Shown here: positions 26,301 to 34,132 of the stretch, piece after piece
Position numbering within the stretch: the first letter of the stretch is position 1
Layout: each line of letters starts with the position of its first letter
From: Porphyromonas bennonis DSM 23058 = JCM 16335
GTDB lineage: Bacteria; Bacteroidota; Bacteroidia; Bacteroidales; Porphyromonadaceae
NCBI RefSeq assembly: GCF_000375645.1
Contig: NZ_AQWR01000001.1
Coordinates: forward strand, 44,589 to 108,588
DNA length: 64,000 nt
Direction of reading: 5' to 3'
Notes under the pieces: model-generated
What the model was told of the DNA's origin: nothing
Database searches by the model: none
The model's input: the letters and a program-made list of their open reading frames with translations, nothing else
Program-made: the position numbers and the translations under genes

Positions 26301-29300
26301 TCAGCTGTCGCTCTCCAGAGAGGAACTTCAGCCTGGTGGCAAGTGGTACACTGGCGAAGTGGTGGTCCGTGAGGATGGCAGTCAAACCTCAAGATGGGTC
26401 AAGCTTACCATTCCGCTCTCAAAGTATGATGCCACCATGGGAATACATCCCAGCATGCAGGACATCAGTGCAGTGCGACTCACCCTGAGGCGCTTCAATC
26501 AGCCGATTCACCTTAGATGCGCTGCGATTAGGCTCGTTTCTTCCCCCTGGCAACCTTACACCTCGACTATAGATCCCGATCGGACCAATGCGGAGATCAC
26601 CCTCCAGACCCACAGCCTGGAGGAGGACTCGGGTCGCTCTCCCATACCGTACGTTTCCCCGAGGGGTGTGGCAAGAGACAGACGTCCTGGGGTGCTCTCA
26701 CGAGTGAGATACGATGAGAAGGCGCTGGCGATCTCGATTCCGGATATGGCAAAGGATGAGACAGCGGCAGTCTATCGAGCTACCGACCTTGACCTTCGGC
26801 ACTATCGACAGCTTGTCCTCTATACTCATGCTGAGGGAGAGGTGAGGGATCAGGATTTGGAGCTTTTCATAAGGGTGGGGTCGGACTTTTCGTCCAATTA
26901 CTATGAGTACCGCCATCCTCTGCAGGTGACGCCGCGGAGGGACTATAGCAAGATGAGTAATGGGGAGCTGCAGGATGTCGTCTGGCCCACCGCCAATGTC
27001 CTCCAGATAGACCTCAGCGAACTAATAAGTCTGAAGGAGGAGCGGGAGTCGTTTGCCGGTGAGGATCGAAGTCAGGTATACTCCCGAGGGAGAGTCTCAC
27101 TGCGGGGATACCCCTCCCTGGGTAACGTGACGGCGATACTGATAGGCGTCAGAAACAAGAGTGGCAGGAGGGTATCGGCAGAGGTCTGGGTCAATGAACT
27201 GTCGGTATCCGGCGCAGGGCAGATGTCGGGCGGTGCATGGCTAACCGATGTCAGCGCCACTCTCTCAGACCTCGGGTCAGCGAGCCTTAAGGTAGGCAGT
27301 CAGAGTGCAGGCTATGGAGATATCAGGAGTGATGTGAGGCTTCAGAGACCGCTTTCTCACACCTACTTCGATCTTGAGTCAATTATTGAGTTAGGTAAAT
27401 TGCTGCCTAAGCGGTGGGGAGTAGAGGCTCCGGTCAGATACACGTTGCAGGAGAATAGAAGTACCCCCCGCTATGATCCCTATGATACGGATCGGCCATA
27501 CAATGGAGGCGAGCCGATATACTATGAGCACTCCGATCGTCTAAGCCTGAGTAACTGGAGAGTGAGACCGGAGAGTAGTACCGCAGGCAATAAGTCCGAC
27601 CTCACTCTCTCTTACGACTTAGCACATCATCGCCGACGAGATCCGCAGACACTGGATCGGAATAGTCGGCGCATGCACTCCACCATCGACTACCTCAGAG
27701 AGAGCGGCACCGGAGACTATGTGCGTCTCCACAGTGGCTGGAGCCGAGTCTACGACTCCTCCCTCCTGCCTACGCCTGGCGAGGAGAAGGAGCACTCCAC
27801 TCAGGTCTATCGCAACTGGCTCTGGGATCGATCTCTCGGGGTGAAGTGGTCCCCTGTGACCTTCGGCTCGGTCACGATCCACAGCAACACACTCGCACTC
27901 GTTGACGACACCCCATCCAGCATTGAGCGTCGGGACAAGGACCTCTCCTTCCGCCTATTCTCCGAGCAGATATTACGCTCCATTGCTACCCTCGGTACGA
28001 CAGACAGGTATCAGGGCAGGTATACCCTCTCTCTCCACACCCCCATGATGCGTCATCGGCTCCTCCGTCCGGCTTATGCAAGTCTTACTTACAGTGGGGA
28101 TTACTCCTGGAGAAGAGGTGTGATCGTGGGGGAAGAGAGTAGCGGGCACACGATCCGAAACGATGGCCGGATGGATCTCCTCCTTAGATACAACTTTGGT
28201 CAACTGGCTCCTCAGGGAGATAGTCGTAAGAGTCCCGGTGAACTGCAGGTGAAGTATGGTCGCTATGGAGGAAGTACGATCCCGGGCTTCCTACCGGAGG
28301 CAGGCAAGGTCTTCGGGGTGGGGCATCTGGAGGGAGCGATCTCTCCTACGCTTGGGTATATGCTGGGGATAAGCGACTTTGCTGAGGAGATCAATCATGC
28401 GATGAGATCCAAGTGGGTCAAGGAAGATCCCACTCTTAGTCGGCTCCCCTCCTACTTCGTCAAGGATGACCTTGCCTGTGAGCTGCGGCTTCGTCCACTC
28501 AGTGGCGTGACCGTGGATCTATTCCTCAGCCAGGTCCGAAGTCGCTCCTATATATGTAGTGGCGTCAGTGGCGATGGGGCAGATATGACAGGGCGGCTCA
28601 GGATGTCTACCATTGGTCTTAGGAAAGATGCTACTGCGGAGATCCTGAGAGACTTGGCGAGTGATAACGATAGGGATAGGGCTATTGGACTCTTTAGATC
28701 GCACTACCTCGTCAGTCCCAAGGAGCAAAAGGGGCTCCCCTCGTCGCTTAACCTTCTTCCTAATTGGCTCATCACGCTGGATCTCGCTTCCCTCTCCGAT
28801 GCGATCCGGTCTGTGACACCGCGCCTGGTCGTCAAGCACCAGTATCAGGGGTTGCTTGAGTTGCCTGACTACCGACTAAGAAGTGATGCCACTCCTGAGA
28901 GTCCATACGATCTACAGACGATCACCACTTCGGACCACTTTGGTCCTTTGATCGGCGTAGACGCCACAGTCGGTAAGGGGCTCACGCTCTCGGCCGCCTA
29001 TATCCTAAGCAACTCCCGATCTCTCCTGATCGAGAGCCTGAGACTCCTCACACAGACCGACCGACGTGGAGATCTCTCCGTCAGATATCAGGTTGCCCTC
29101 CCTCCGCTCATCAGATCGGGTATCCCGATACTCTCATCATCGCAGACATCACTAGAGAGCAATCTCAGCTACTCCTACACCCACACATCGATGGAGGAGG
29201 CAAGTGTGCGAAGCGAAAGCCAGAGCAGGCTGCGTGGGTTAGACTTACACAGCATGAGGCTCACGCTGGACTACCACTGCTCGAGCAGTCTCTCCATCAG

Positions 29301-29406
29301 AGGCTTCTGGAGAGAGGAGATAAGAAATCCCTTAGTCACCGGACACCAATATCCCTACCGTAAGTCCTCTTACGGCGTGATGCTGATGCTAAGTCTCCGC
29401 CCTTAG
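23398..29406 (+). CDS. sprA: SprA/Sov, type IX secretion system outer-membrane translocon
   Basis: 2002-residue outer-membrane protein with a signal peptide (cleaved near ISAAAQ). It forms the very large beta-barrel through which type IX cargo leaves the cell. Family signatures: LNLSYYPDERGPYNYRTEGW near residue 733, WAAIATPLEVQDLEKERITSLELWLLDPYYSG, IDLGHFSEEIIPDGALDFES, a calcium-like DLDGDG, INGTEGNS and AEVWVNELSVSG. Late strands end in YGVMLMLSLRP. As I remember it, characterised homologues are about 2400-2500 residues, so this copy is unusually short, with no sign of a frameshift. The ruvA-sprA order supports identity. The PepK-like protease nearby is a likely cargo. Confidence 0.95.
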   Translation: MKGRLLLLLSVLGLLAPISAAAQLSGDSAMVTPPQLRVTSSGSITLSVGQSTIWEDNPLLPQAYRKRSVPLLEHQGNLHTSVRYGDRLSLDLDYNTDRGLSSSKNRLRLGYKGAEYELLQSLQAGNINYRSHNPLISMPSNLFGVTGDLWIGPLQLRFLTSIGRDNVRRMTVRRGKQIYPFELKSSDYEVNKHFFLSEFFAQKYDDALKRLPLVSSEIKILRVTVWMESDNTSDNGGRVHKVTAYTSLSKEAETPPEGQGSGNEVEIPYAVRLDEESYEVNRLLGFISLKFPIADTKRLAVAYEYQYQGRIIRVGSFDADPSGKISAALLVDRDKSPASELWPLMMKNGYSIGGSGGLTGSDDLEVRLSYVEPSTGVPTEMTPSGESWMRWMGWDLQDSRGVGGVSDGRFDYIPGVTVSEEMGTVFLPRREPFRSLPRGYKPYESLYVESRTKARERQDLDLFRITGAVSSRSNGSVRIGHRIPKGSITAVQGGRTLIEGSDYQVDYDQGELTILSSSEEPVELSIPLESQTEIKRRSLFGVEAELSLVSHLTFGTSLYGYVEDSGEEKMSIQQEDLRNTILGAHLSYDYSSRRLSQRLAGISQVSPDLPTSLRVRMAYAHLISDYNTSGERGQIVIDDFEDGGSAVDLTSSLRWQLSSSGENDADHRAHLAWFNVDPLLVRDGAPGQPVSLARRQDMRRLPLVREYRMEELFPRRDLNQLGTQFIQMLNLSYYPDERGPYNYRTEGWVEGAKLSRATDNWAAIATPLEVQDLEKERITSLELWLLDPYYSGQDVPEGDLLIDLGHFSEEIIPDGALDFESSLPTVTTPHGRRAESVPPVRSFSSDGIESQDVGLDGVSSGEEQELFADYISSLRTVIDPDAWTMGGVTLPGSPLEDPSGDDYHFYLGERWDRAEASILERYKYINGTEGNSLPRLIQGRPAAWTDLPDTEDLDGDGVLTSRESFFRYQLSLSREELQPGGKWYTGEVVVREDGSQTSRWVKLTIPLSKYDATMGIHPSMQDISAVRLTLRRFNQPIHLRCAAIRLVSSPWQPYTSTIDPDRTNAEITLQTHSLEEDSGRSPIPYVSPRGVARDRRPGVLSRVRYDEKALAISIPDMAKDETAAVYRATDLDLRHYRQLVLYTHAEGEVRDQDLELFIRVGSDFSSNYYEYRHPLQVTPRRDYSKMSNGELQDVVWPTANVLQIDLSELISLKEERESFAGEDRSQVYSRGRVSLRGYPSLGNVTAILIGVRNKSGRRVSAEVWVNELSVSGAGQMSGGAWLTDVSATLSDLGSASLKVGSQSAGYGDIRSDVRLQRPLSHTYFDLESIIELGKLLPKRWGVEAPVRYTLQENRSTPRYDPYDTDRPYNGGEPIYYEHSDRLSLSNWRVRPESSTAGNKSDLTLSYDLAHHRRRDPQTLDRNSRRMHSTIDYLRESGTGDYVRLHSGWSRVYDSSLLPTPGEEKEHSTQVYRNWLWDRSLGVKWSPVTFGSVTIHSNTLALVDDTPSSIERRDKDLSFRLFSEQILRSIATLGTTDRYQGRYTLSLHTPMMRHRLLRPAYASLTYSGDYSWRRGVIVGEESSGHTIRNDGRMDLLLRYNFGQLAPQGDSRKSPGELQVKYGRYGGSTIPGFLPEAGKVFGVGHLEGAISPTLGYMLGISDFAEEINHAMRSKWVKEDPTLSRLPSYFVKDDLACELRLRPLSGVTVDLFLSQVRSRSYICSGVSGDGADMTGRLRMSTIGLRKDATAEILRDLASDNDRDRAIGLFRSHYLVSPKEQKGLPSSLNLLPNWLITLDLASLSDAIRSVTPRLVVKHQYQGLLELPDYRLRSDATPESPYDLQTITTSDHFGPLIGVDATVGKGLTLSAAYILSNSRSLLIESLRLLTQTDRRGDLSVRYQVALPPLIRSGIPILSSSQTSLESNLSYSYTHTSMEEASVRSESQSRLRGLDLHSMRLTLDYHCSSSLSIRGFWREEIRNPLVTGHQYPYRKSSYGVMLMLSLRP

Positions 29407-29879
29407 TCGATGTCTCGGAGAGGGATGGCAGATGTCTGCTTGACTACCCCGAGCACGAAGACGCTGTCAAGACTGCCGATGCTATCGATCGTACCCAGCT
29501 TATTGAGTACAAAATTCTGGTACTCGGACATATCGTGGGTCAAGATCTTCACCATGAAGTCATAGTCGCCGGAAGTGTTGTAGCACTCAACCACCTCGTC
29601 AAAGCCAATGATCTTATTCATGAAGTCCTGCCCCATCTCCTGTGCATGCTTTTTGAGCTTAATGTTGCACCATACCTGGATGTTGTTGCCGGTCTTCTCC
29701 GGATTGAGGATGGCAACATACTTGCTGATGTAGCCCTCCTGCTCCATCTTGCGCTGTCTCTCGAAGACAGGCGACTGAGAGAGCCCGACACGACTCGCAA
29801 GCTCCTTGGTGGTTATCTTCCCGCTTTTCTGGAGCTCTCTCAGTATTTTGATATCAATATTGTCTAAGGTGTAGCTCAT
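29403..29879 (-). CDS. Lrp/AsnC family transcriptional regulator
   Basis: 158 residues. The N-terminal winged helix-turn-helix (LDNIDIKILRELQKSGKIT, TKELASRVGLSQSPVFERQ) is followed by a RAM ligand-binding domain (YVAILNPEKTGNNIQVWCNI, VVECYNTSGDYDFMVKI). The family senses amino acids and controls amino-acid metabolism as octamers. Its stop codon TAA overlaps the stop of sprA on the opposite strand (bases 29403-29406), so the two genes converge with no spacer. A -7 box lies 50 nt upstream. The target genes cannot be told. Confidence 0.94.
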   Translation of the reverse strand: MSYTLDNIDIKILRELQKSGKITTKELASRVGLSQSPVFERQRKMEQEGYISKYVAILNPEKTGNNIQVWCNIKLKKHAQEMGQDFMNKIIGFDEVVECYNTSGDYDFMVKILTHDMSEYQNFVLNKLGTIDSIGSLDSVFVLGVVKQTSAIPLRDID

Positions 29880-29928
29880 ATAACTGTTGTCTGCGTGATT
29901 GATTAGTGGGTAAGTCTTGTTTCCGAAA

Positions 29929-29936
29929 CAAAAATA
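29929..29936 (-). promoter_or_regulatory. -7 box of the Lrp-family gene
   Basis: Minus-strand TATTTTTG, full match to TAnnTTTG, 49 nt before the start codon. No obvious TTG upstream. Confidence 0.5.
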
Positions 29937-30056
29937 AGCAAATCCTCGTCATTTTTAGATATTTCTGCTTGGTCGAGGCATTAAAGTGCTGCGAAACCAT
30001 TCAACTCATTGCGTTTGATCGGGTGTACACGGAAGTGTCAGTGGTGCAAATATACC

Positions 30057-30164
30057 ATCTCCACCGGAAGAGGTTGTCTCACGGAGTCTCTGAGTGTCTC
30101 CTCCGGTCTCTTACTTGCCAAATATGCAGACTGTGAGACTCTCCGTCCGAGGAGCCGAGACTCC
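30057..30164 (-). other. Non-coding stretch with second promoter-like box and inverted repeats
   Basis: The 396-bp gap 29880-30275 holds no credible gene and no palindrome array. It does contain a minus-strand TATATTTG (30057-30064) pointing toward the Lrp gene. Beyond it are nested inverted repeats: GTCTCAC (30076-30082) with GTGAGAC (30133-30139), and GGAGTCTC (30083-30090) with GAGACTCC (30157-30164). This could be a second lrp promoter with a structured region upstream, or a small RNA. Function is not established. Confidence 0.4.
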
Positions 30165-30210
30165 ACAAGAAAGACGACTCGGGAACATAATTGTCACCTT
30201 CTCTGACGTC

Positions 30211-30260
30211 AAAATAAGAGAGTGTGCCCCTCACCGACTGTTGGGGGGCACACTCTCTTA
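30211..30260 (-). terminator. Terminator of the protease/thioredoxin-fold operon
   Basis: A 16-bp stem, 30215-30230 with 30245-30260, closes a 14-nt loop. On the minus strand it is followed by TTTT. It lies 15 nt after the stop of the thioredoxin-fold lipoprotein gene. Confidence 0.8.
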
Positions 30261-30275
30261 CTGTAGGATGACAGG

Positions 30276-31466
30276 TTAGAGCAGTCTGCCGAGTAGCCCT
30301 CTTACTTCATCGAAGGAGGTTGCTCTTGTCACGATATCTCCCTCGGCATTGATGAGGAAGAGTGCGGGGACTGAGCTTATGTTGTACAGACCGATGAGGG
30401 AGGAGTAGACTCCATCCTTGTCCCGGACGTTGTGCCATGGCTGGTTGACCACTCTATTCTTCCACACATAGCTGTCTGTGTCGAAGCTGACCTGATAGAC
30501 CCTCAGACCGCGCGGAGAGTAAGTCTCGTAGAGGCTCGCTATCTGGCTCTGGTACGCCGTGCTCCAGTCTGTGTCCATAGAGGTAAAGCTGAGGAGGGTG
30601 ACGTGTCCATTAGCAACATCTGAGAGACTGATCTCCTGACCGTCGAGGCTGGGAAGGGTGATATCGAAGTACCCGATGTGGCGCACATCCTTACTTGGCA
30701 GAGAGTCCACTTGGGCGATCTCCCTGGCTGCTCTCTCCTGCTGCCGCACGACAGCGATGGAGCGGAGGGCGAGGTTGTACAGATGATCTCTACGCTCACT
30801 ATTGGGGTAGAAGGTGTCGTAGACATTGGCGACAGCTGCAAAGATCCTGGAGTCCTTCTTGTCGTAGATATTGAAGATAAGGTTACCGTCGATCTGCTGG
30901 AAGAGGGCGAAGTAGGCAACCGGAGACTTGGGGTCCTCAAAGATTACCTTCTGGGCGATGTCCTTATAGCTGCTTAGGATGCTGTCTCGGTTCTGAGCAA
31001 AGTCTGCATAGGAGATACTACCGGCATCGTACTTCTGTACCAGATGCGACATAGCGACATTAGCATCCAGCTGAGCCAGCCAGACATGCTTGATCTTCTC
31101 GGCCGGTATAGAGCCCTCCACAGTGTAACCAGTGGCAAAGCTCTGTGCGTCGCTATTGATTGTGATCGTCTCTATGGAGTCCACGCTGAAGGGGATCACC
31201 TGCTTGTCGAGCCTGAGACGATAAAACTCGGGATACTCAGGGGCATCTGCACTCATCTTATACTTGCCTCGCTCGTCTAGGACGACCGAGTCCAGAGGAT
31301 CTATCGAGGAGAGACCCTGATGCTCCAGATAGAGCGTCTTGCCGACGGCGCCGGTGACAGTCCCTTGGATCCTAAACTCACTCTTGTTGCCTCCGCAGGA
31401 GGAGAGTAGTAGCAGGATGCCAAGTGTGAGGGCCGAGGTAAGTGAGGTAAAAGACGTATTGCTCAT
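30276..31466 (-). CDS. Thioredoxin-fold lipoprotein with DUF4369-like N-domain and no CXXC
   Basis: 396 residues; lipobox LLSSC with Cys24. The N-terminal region (IQGTVTGAVGKTLYLEHQG, DERGKYKMSADAPEYPEFYRL) matches DUF4369. A helical middle and a C-terminal TlpA/AhpC-like domain follow (FDITLPSLDGQEISLSDV, VTLLSFTSMDTDWSTAYQ, NISSVPALFLINAEGDIV). Where family members carry WCxxC, this protein has SMDTDW, and it contains no other cysteine in that domain. A dithiol reductase activity is therefore unlikely; the cis-Pro (SVPALFL) is kept. It starts 15 nt after the PepK-like protease stop, so it may assist or sense that protein. That link is inference. Confidence 0.82.
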   Translation of the reverse strand: MSNTSFTSLTSALTLGILLLLSSCGGNKSEFRIQGTVTGAVGKTLYLEHQGLSSIDPLDSVVLDERGKYKMSADAPEYPEFYRLRLDKQVIPFSVDSIETITINSDAQSFATGYTVEGSIPAEKIKHVWLAQLDANVAMSHLVQKYDAGSISYADFAQNRDSILSSYKDIAQKVIFEDPKSPVAYFALFQQIDGNLIFNIYDKKDSRIFAAVANVYDTFYPNSERRDHLYNLALRSIAVVRQQERAAREIAQVDSLPSKDVRHIGYFDITLPSLDGQEISLSDVANGHVTLLSFTSMDTDWSTAYQSQIASLYETYSPRGLRVYQVSFDTDSYVWKNRVVNQPWHNVRDKDGVYSSLIGLYNISSVPALFLINAEGDIVTRATSFDEVRGLLGRLL

Positions 31467-31481
31467 TTTTATGCTGTAGTG

Positions 31482-33704
31482 TTAGTTGGCAGGGAATAGT
31501 GCTTTTATGGATAGTTGCTCGCTACCCGCAGTGACATGGATGACTACGACGCCGAGACCCTCCAGCATCCGTCTGTCGAGGATGGTAGACTTGGAGGGTA
31601 GGGTGGCGGTGTAGACTTTCTGCCCTGAGATGGTGTAGATACCTAGCTCTGCCGTCTCGCTAACTCTGTCGGCGAGCTGCAGGAGGATCTGTTCAGGGGA
31701 GGTGCTTGTGAGGGAGAAGAGAGGGTAGAACCGCTCTGTCTGATCCTCCTCAGGGTCCCCGATAAGGGGATCCATCCAGAGGGCAATTGTCCCCTTGGTC
31801 AGTGTCCTGGGAGTCCACTTGTTGCCCGACTTGATCATCATCTGACCTCCTGCTCCACTGTACTGCTGATGGAGGATAGAGACACCCTTAGGCAGTGACT
31901 GTGTCGTGATAGCCAGGATCAGCTCTCCCCGCTCGGACAGCTCGATCGGCTGCGGGAAGGAGACGAAGACCTCTCGATACTTGAGATTATCCTGTCGCGA
32001 ACTCAGTGTCCCCTGAATGATCTTGCTAAGATCCACCGGGATAGTCGCAGCGGGGCTCTCACCTCCAGTATAGACCTCCAGGGTCATGGATACGTCTTCG
32101 CTCCCTATCTCATTAGGCTTTACATGAGACATATCCAGCATGACATAAGCTCCGTAGAGCTGGGTGTGTGGCTTCAGTAGGTAGTGCTCACCGACGGCGT
32201 CTGCATCACCGAGGATCACCTCTGAGCTCAGCTGTGCTCCCTGACTGGAGAGTGAGTCTCCGGACAGGGCAGAGGAGACATGAGTGATACGACGTGCGCG
32301 GCTCCTGGGAGATCCGTAGGGGTCTCGTCCGTCGCAGGTAAGCGTGCCTGACCCTCTTGGGGATAGCGCACGGACAATGTTCTCGGTCGCCTCTCTCTTC
32401 TGCTCCCAGACATTGGCGAGAGAGAAGAAGTAGTCGGCTGACTTGACGCTACAGTAGGATTTCCCGGCTGACAGTCCGCCCATGACTCTCTGAGCTCTGT
32501 CGATGAGCGGTGATCCCGAGGATCCGGGGGCGGTGGTACCCACGTCCCACGCCGGCACTTCGTAGTGCATATGGTCATCGAAGTAGTGTTGGTCAGTCTC
32601 ACAGGTGACGTTGACCTTCACATTTCCATTGTAGTAATTGACCCTCTTGGTCATCGCATAAGGGTGGTGGAGATTGATGTAATTGCCTCCCGGATGCTTC
32701 TCCGCCGTCCATCCCATATAGTAGGGACGATAGCTCTCGGGAGGTACGTTATTCAACCGGATGAGGCAGGCATCGGTTGGTTTGTCGAAGCCCACCACAG
32801 TGGCCCCGCTCACCGACTGCGTAAGGTCAGGCATCACCTCTCCGCTGCAGGATGGGGACTCATAATTGAATATTGCGACCGTGCGCTCCGCCTGTTGCTC
32901 TATATTCATATGCTTGAAGTTGACAGACAGCACGTGTGCGGCAGTGAGGAGGTAGGGCGTATTCCCCCCCTCGGTATTACTGACCATGGTGCCACTGCCG
33001 ACCCCTTCGCCATTGATGACCACGACGACTACGGCTCGCTTCATCTCATCCAGTCCCGGCATACAGACTACCTCAGGGGTGCAGGTGAGAGCATCGCTCG
33101 CACGACCAAAGTTGGAGCCAAAGGTGGCGCGCAGGTTGAGTGGTCGGATGCCGTGATTGACCTCCCTTAGCCTTAGCGACGGACTGCTGCCCGCGGGTGC
33201 CTGGATCTCGATTACTACGTCATCTGTCTCAATCGGCTGCGTAGCGATGGTCCCGGAGCGACTGATATTCTGAGCACCATATCCTCCGAGGACCTTACTG
33301 CCGTCGTCTGTGTAGATGAAGAGCAGAGATCCCTCCGGCAGGCTCACACGATCGAAGAAGAAGCTCAGACTCAGCGCACCGGGCGATGTGACCCTATACT
33401 GCCACACTTGTCGTCCATCGCTCAGTGTGGAGTGATGTCCCGATCGGATCAGGTCGATATCCGTCTCTTGCTTGTGTGCAAAGAGGTAGAGCCTGAGAGA
33501 CGCCTTGTCCGCTGCCTCCATCGCAAGCAGAGCAGAGTCTCTGTCAAATGTGCCGAGTCGAGACACAGGCAGGTGGAGCATGCTCCTCATCTTTACCTCA
33601 CCCCCTAACCCTACAGGACTGGAGCCCGGTGTGGCAATCTGCGCAGAGCAGACTGCAGAGACGAGGAGGGCTACTCCGGCTATTATATAGGTACGTAGTC
33701 TCAT
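31482..33704 (-). CDS. PepK-like secreted serine endopeptidase (lysyl endopeptidase type) with type IX sorting domain
   Basis: 740 residues with a signal peptide (VSAVCSAQ). The trypsin-like catalytic triad is visible: His in LLTAAHVL (near 255), Asp in DACLIRL (near 312), Ser in GSSGSPL (near 396). The arrangement and the propeptide resemble bacterial lysyl endopeptidases and P. gingivalis PepK. The last 80 or so residues resemble a type A type-IX sorting domain (LGIYTISGQKVYTA, LEGLGVVVIHVTAG, SIKALFPAN). The protein is thus probably exported through SprA and cleaves host or milieu proteins after Lys. The start cannot move downstream because the signal peptide begins here, yet a -7 box ends 7 nt before it. 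Confidence 0.87.
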   Translation of the reverse strand: MRLRTYIIAGVALLVSAVCSAQIATPGSSPVGLGGEVKMRSMLHLPVSRLGTFDRDSALLAMEAADKASLRLYLFAHKQETDIDLIRSGHHSTLSDGRQVWQYRVTSPGALSLSFFFDRVSLPEGSLLFIYTDDGSKVLGGYGAQNISRSGTIATQPIETDDVVIEIQAPAGSSPSLRLREVNHGIRPLNLRATFGSNFGRASDALTCTPEVVCMPGLDEMKRAVVVVVINGEGVGSGTMVSNTEGGNTPYLLTAAHVLSVNFKHMNIEQQAERTVAIFNYESPSCSGEVMPDLTQSVSGATVVGFDKPTDACLIRLNNVPPESYRPYYMGWTAEKHPGGNYINLHHPYAMTKRVNYYNGNVKVNVTCETDQHYFDDHMHYEVPAWDVGTTAPGSSGSPLIDRAQRVMGGLSAGKSYCSVKSADYFFSLANVWEQKREATENIVRALSPRGSGTLTCDGRDPYGSPRSRARRITHVSSALSGDSLSSQGAQLSSEVILGDADAVGEHYLLKPHTQLYGAYVMLDMSHVKPNEIGSEDVSMTLEVYTGGESPAATIPVDLSKIIQGTLSSRQDNLKYREVFVSFPQPIELSERGELILAITTQSLPKGVSILHQQYSGAGGQMMIKSGNKWTPRTLTKGTIALWMDPLIGDPEEDQTERFYPLFSLTSTSPEQILLQLADRVSETAELGIYTISGQKVYTATLPSKSTILDRRMLEGLGVVVIHVTAGSEQLSIKALFPAN

Positions 33705-33711
33705 ATCGGCA

Positions 33712-33719
33712 CAAAATTA
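33712..33719 (-). promoter_or_regulatory. -7 box of the PepK-like gene, giving a near-leaderless mRNA
   Basis: Minus-strand TAATTTTG, full TAnnTTTG match, ending 7 nt before the ATG at 33704. The expected leader is only a few nucleotides. I see nothing in 33720-33917 upstream of it. Confidence 0.6.
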
Positions 33720-33917
33720 CCTATTTTTTAATCTTCATCCGATATATTGGGTTTGGTGGTCCTCACACCTTGGACGGAATTTATTTGGCGGGCAATAACG
33801 GCACATGCATTCTCATCTACCGGCACAGGCATTAGGGCGAATACCACTGATGCGGGAGTCTCTGGGGGGGGGTGTGTAGCACAAGCCTGATTTTCAGTGG
33901 GTAATGGTCCGACACTT

Positions 33918-33999
33918 CTAATACCGGTATTAGAGCTATCTATTACCGGTATTAGCTTCGACTAATACCGACTATAATAATCACTACTACCGATATTAG
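33918..33999. repeat. Palindrome array D (4 units, 22-bp period)
   Basis: Units at 33918-33933 (CTAATACCGGTATTAG), 33940-33955 (CTATTACCGGTATTAG), 33962-33977 (CTAATACCGACTATAA) and 33984-33999 (CTACTACCGATATTAG), with spacers AGCTAT, CTTCGA and TAATCA. It is followed by TCTGAGGG, as array G is. The right edge lies 78 bp before the purF-like -7 box. Confidence 0.95.
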
Positions 34000-34076
34000 T
34001 CTGAGGGGATCCGTGGGCAGGGTGGATTTGCTCTGGAAGAGCTTGGGAAAGGAGAGTAAAGTGGCATTATTTTCTC

Positions 34077-34084
34077 TACCTTTG
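34077..34084 (+). promoter_or_regulatory. -7 box of the purF-carAB operon
   Basis: TACCTTTG, exact match, followed by the common Bacteroidota GCAGC context; leader about 45 nt. No clear TTG at the usual distance. Confidence 0.7.
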
Positions 34085-34132
34085 CAGCATAGTAAGTAGT
34101 CTAAAACAATAAAGCGCCTCACATATATAGGT

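Noticed and set aside
23398-29406. Frameshift or truncation of sprA
   Set aside because: One uninterrupted frame from signal peptide to terminal strand with family signatures in order; the gene is short but intact.
30094-30279. Small ORFs in the gap upstream of the Lrp gene
   Set aside because: No initiation context, no family motif, and they overlap inverted repeats and the terminator.
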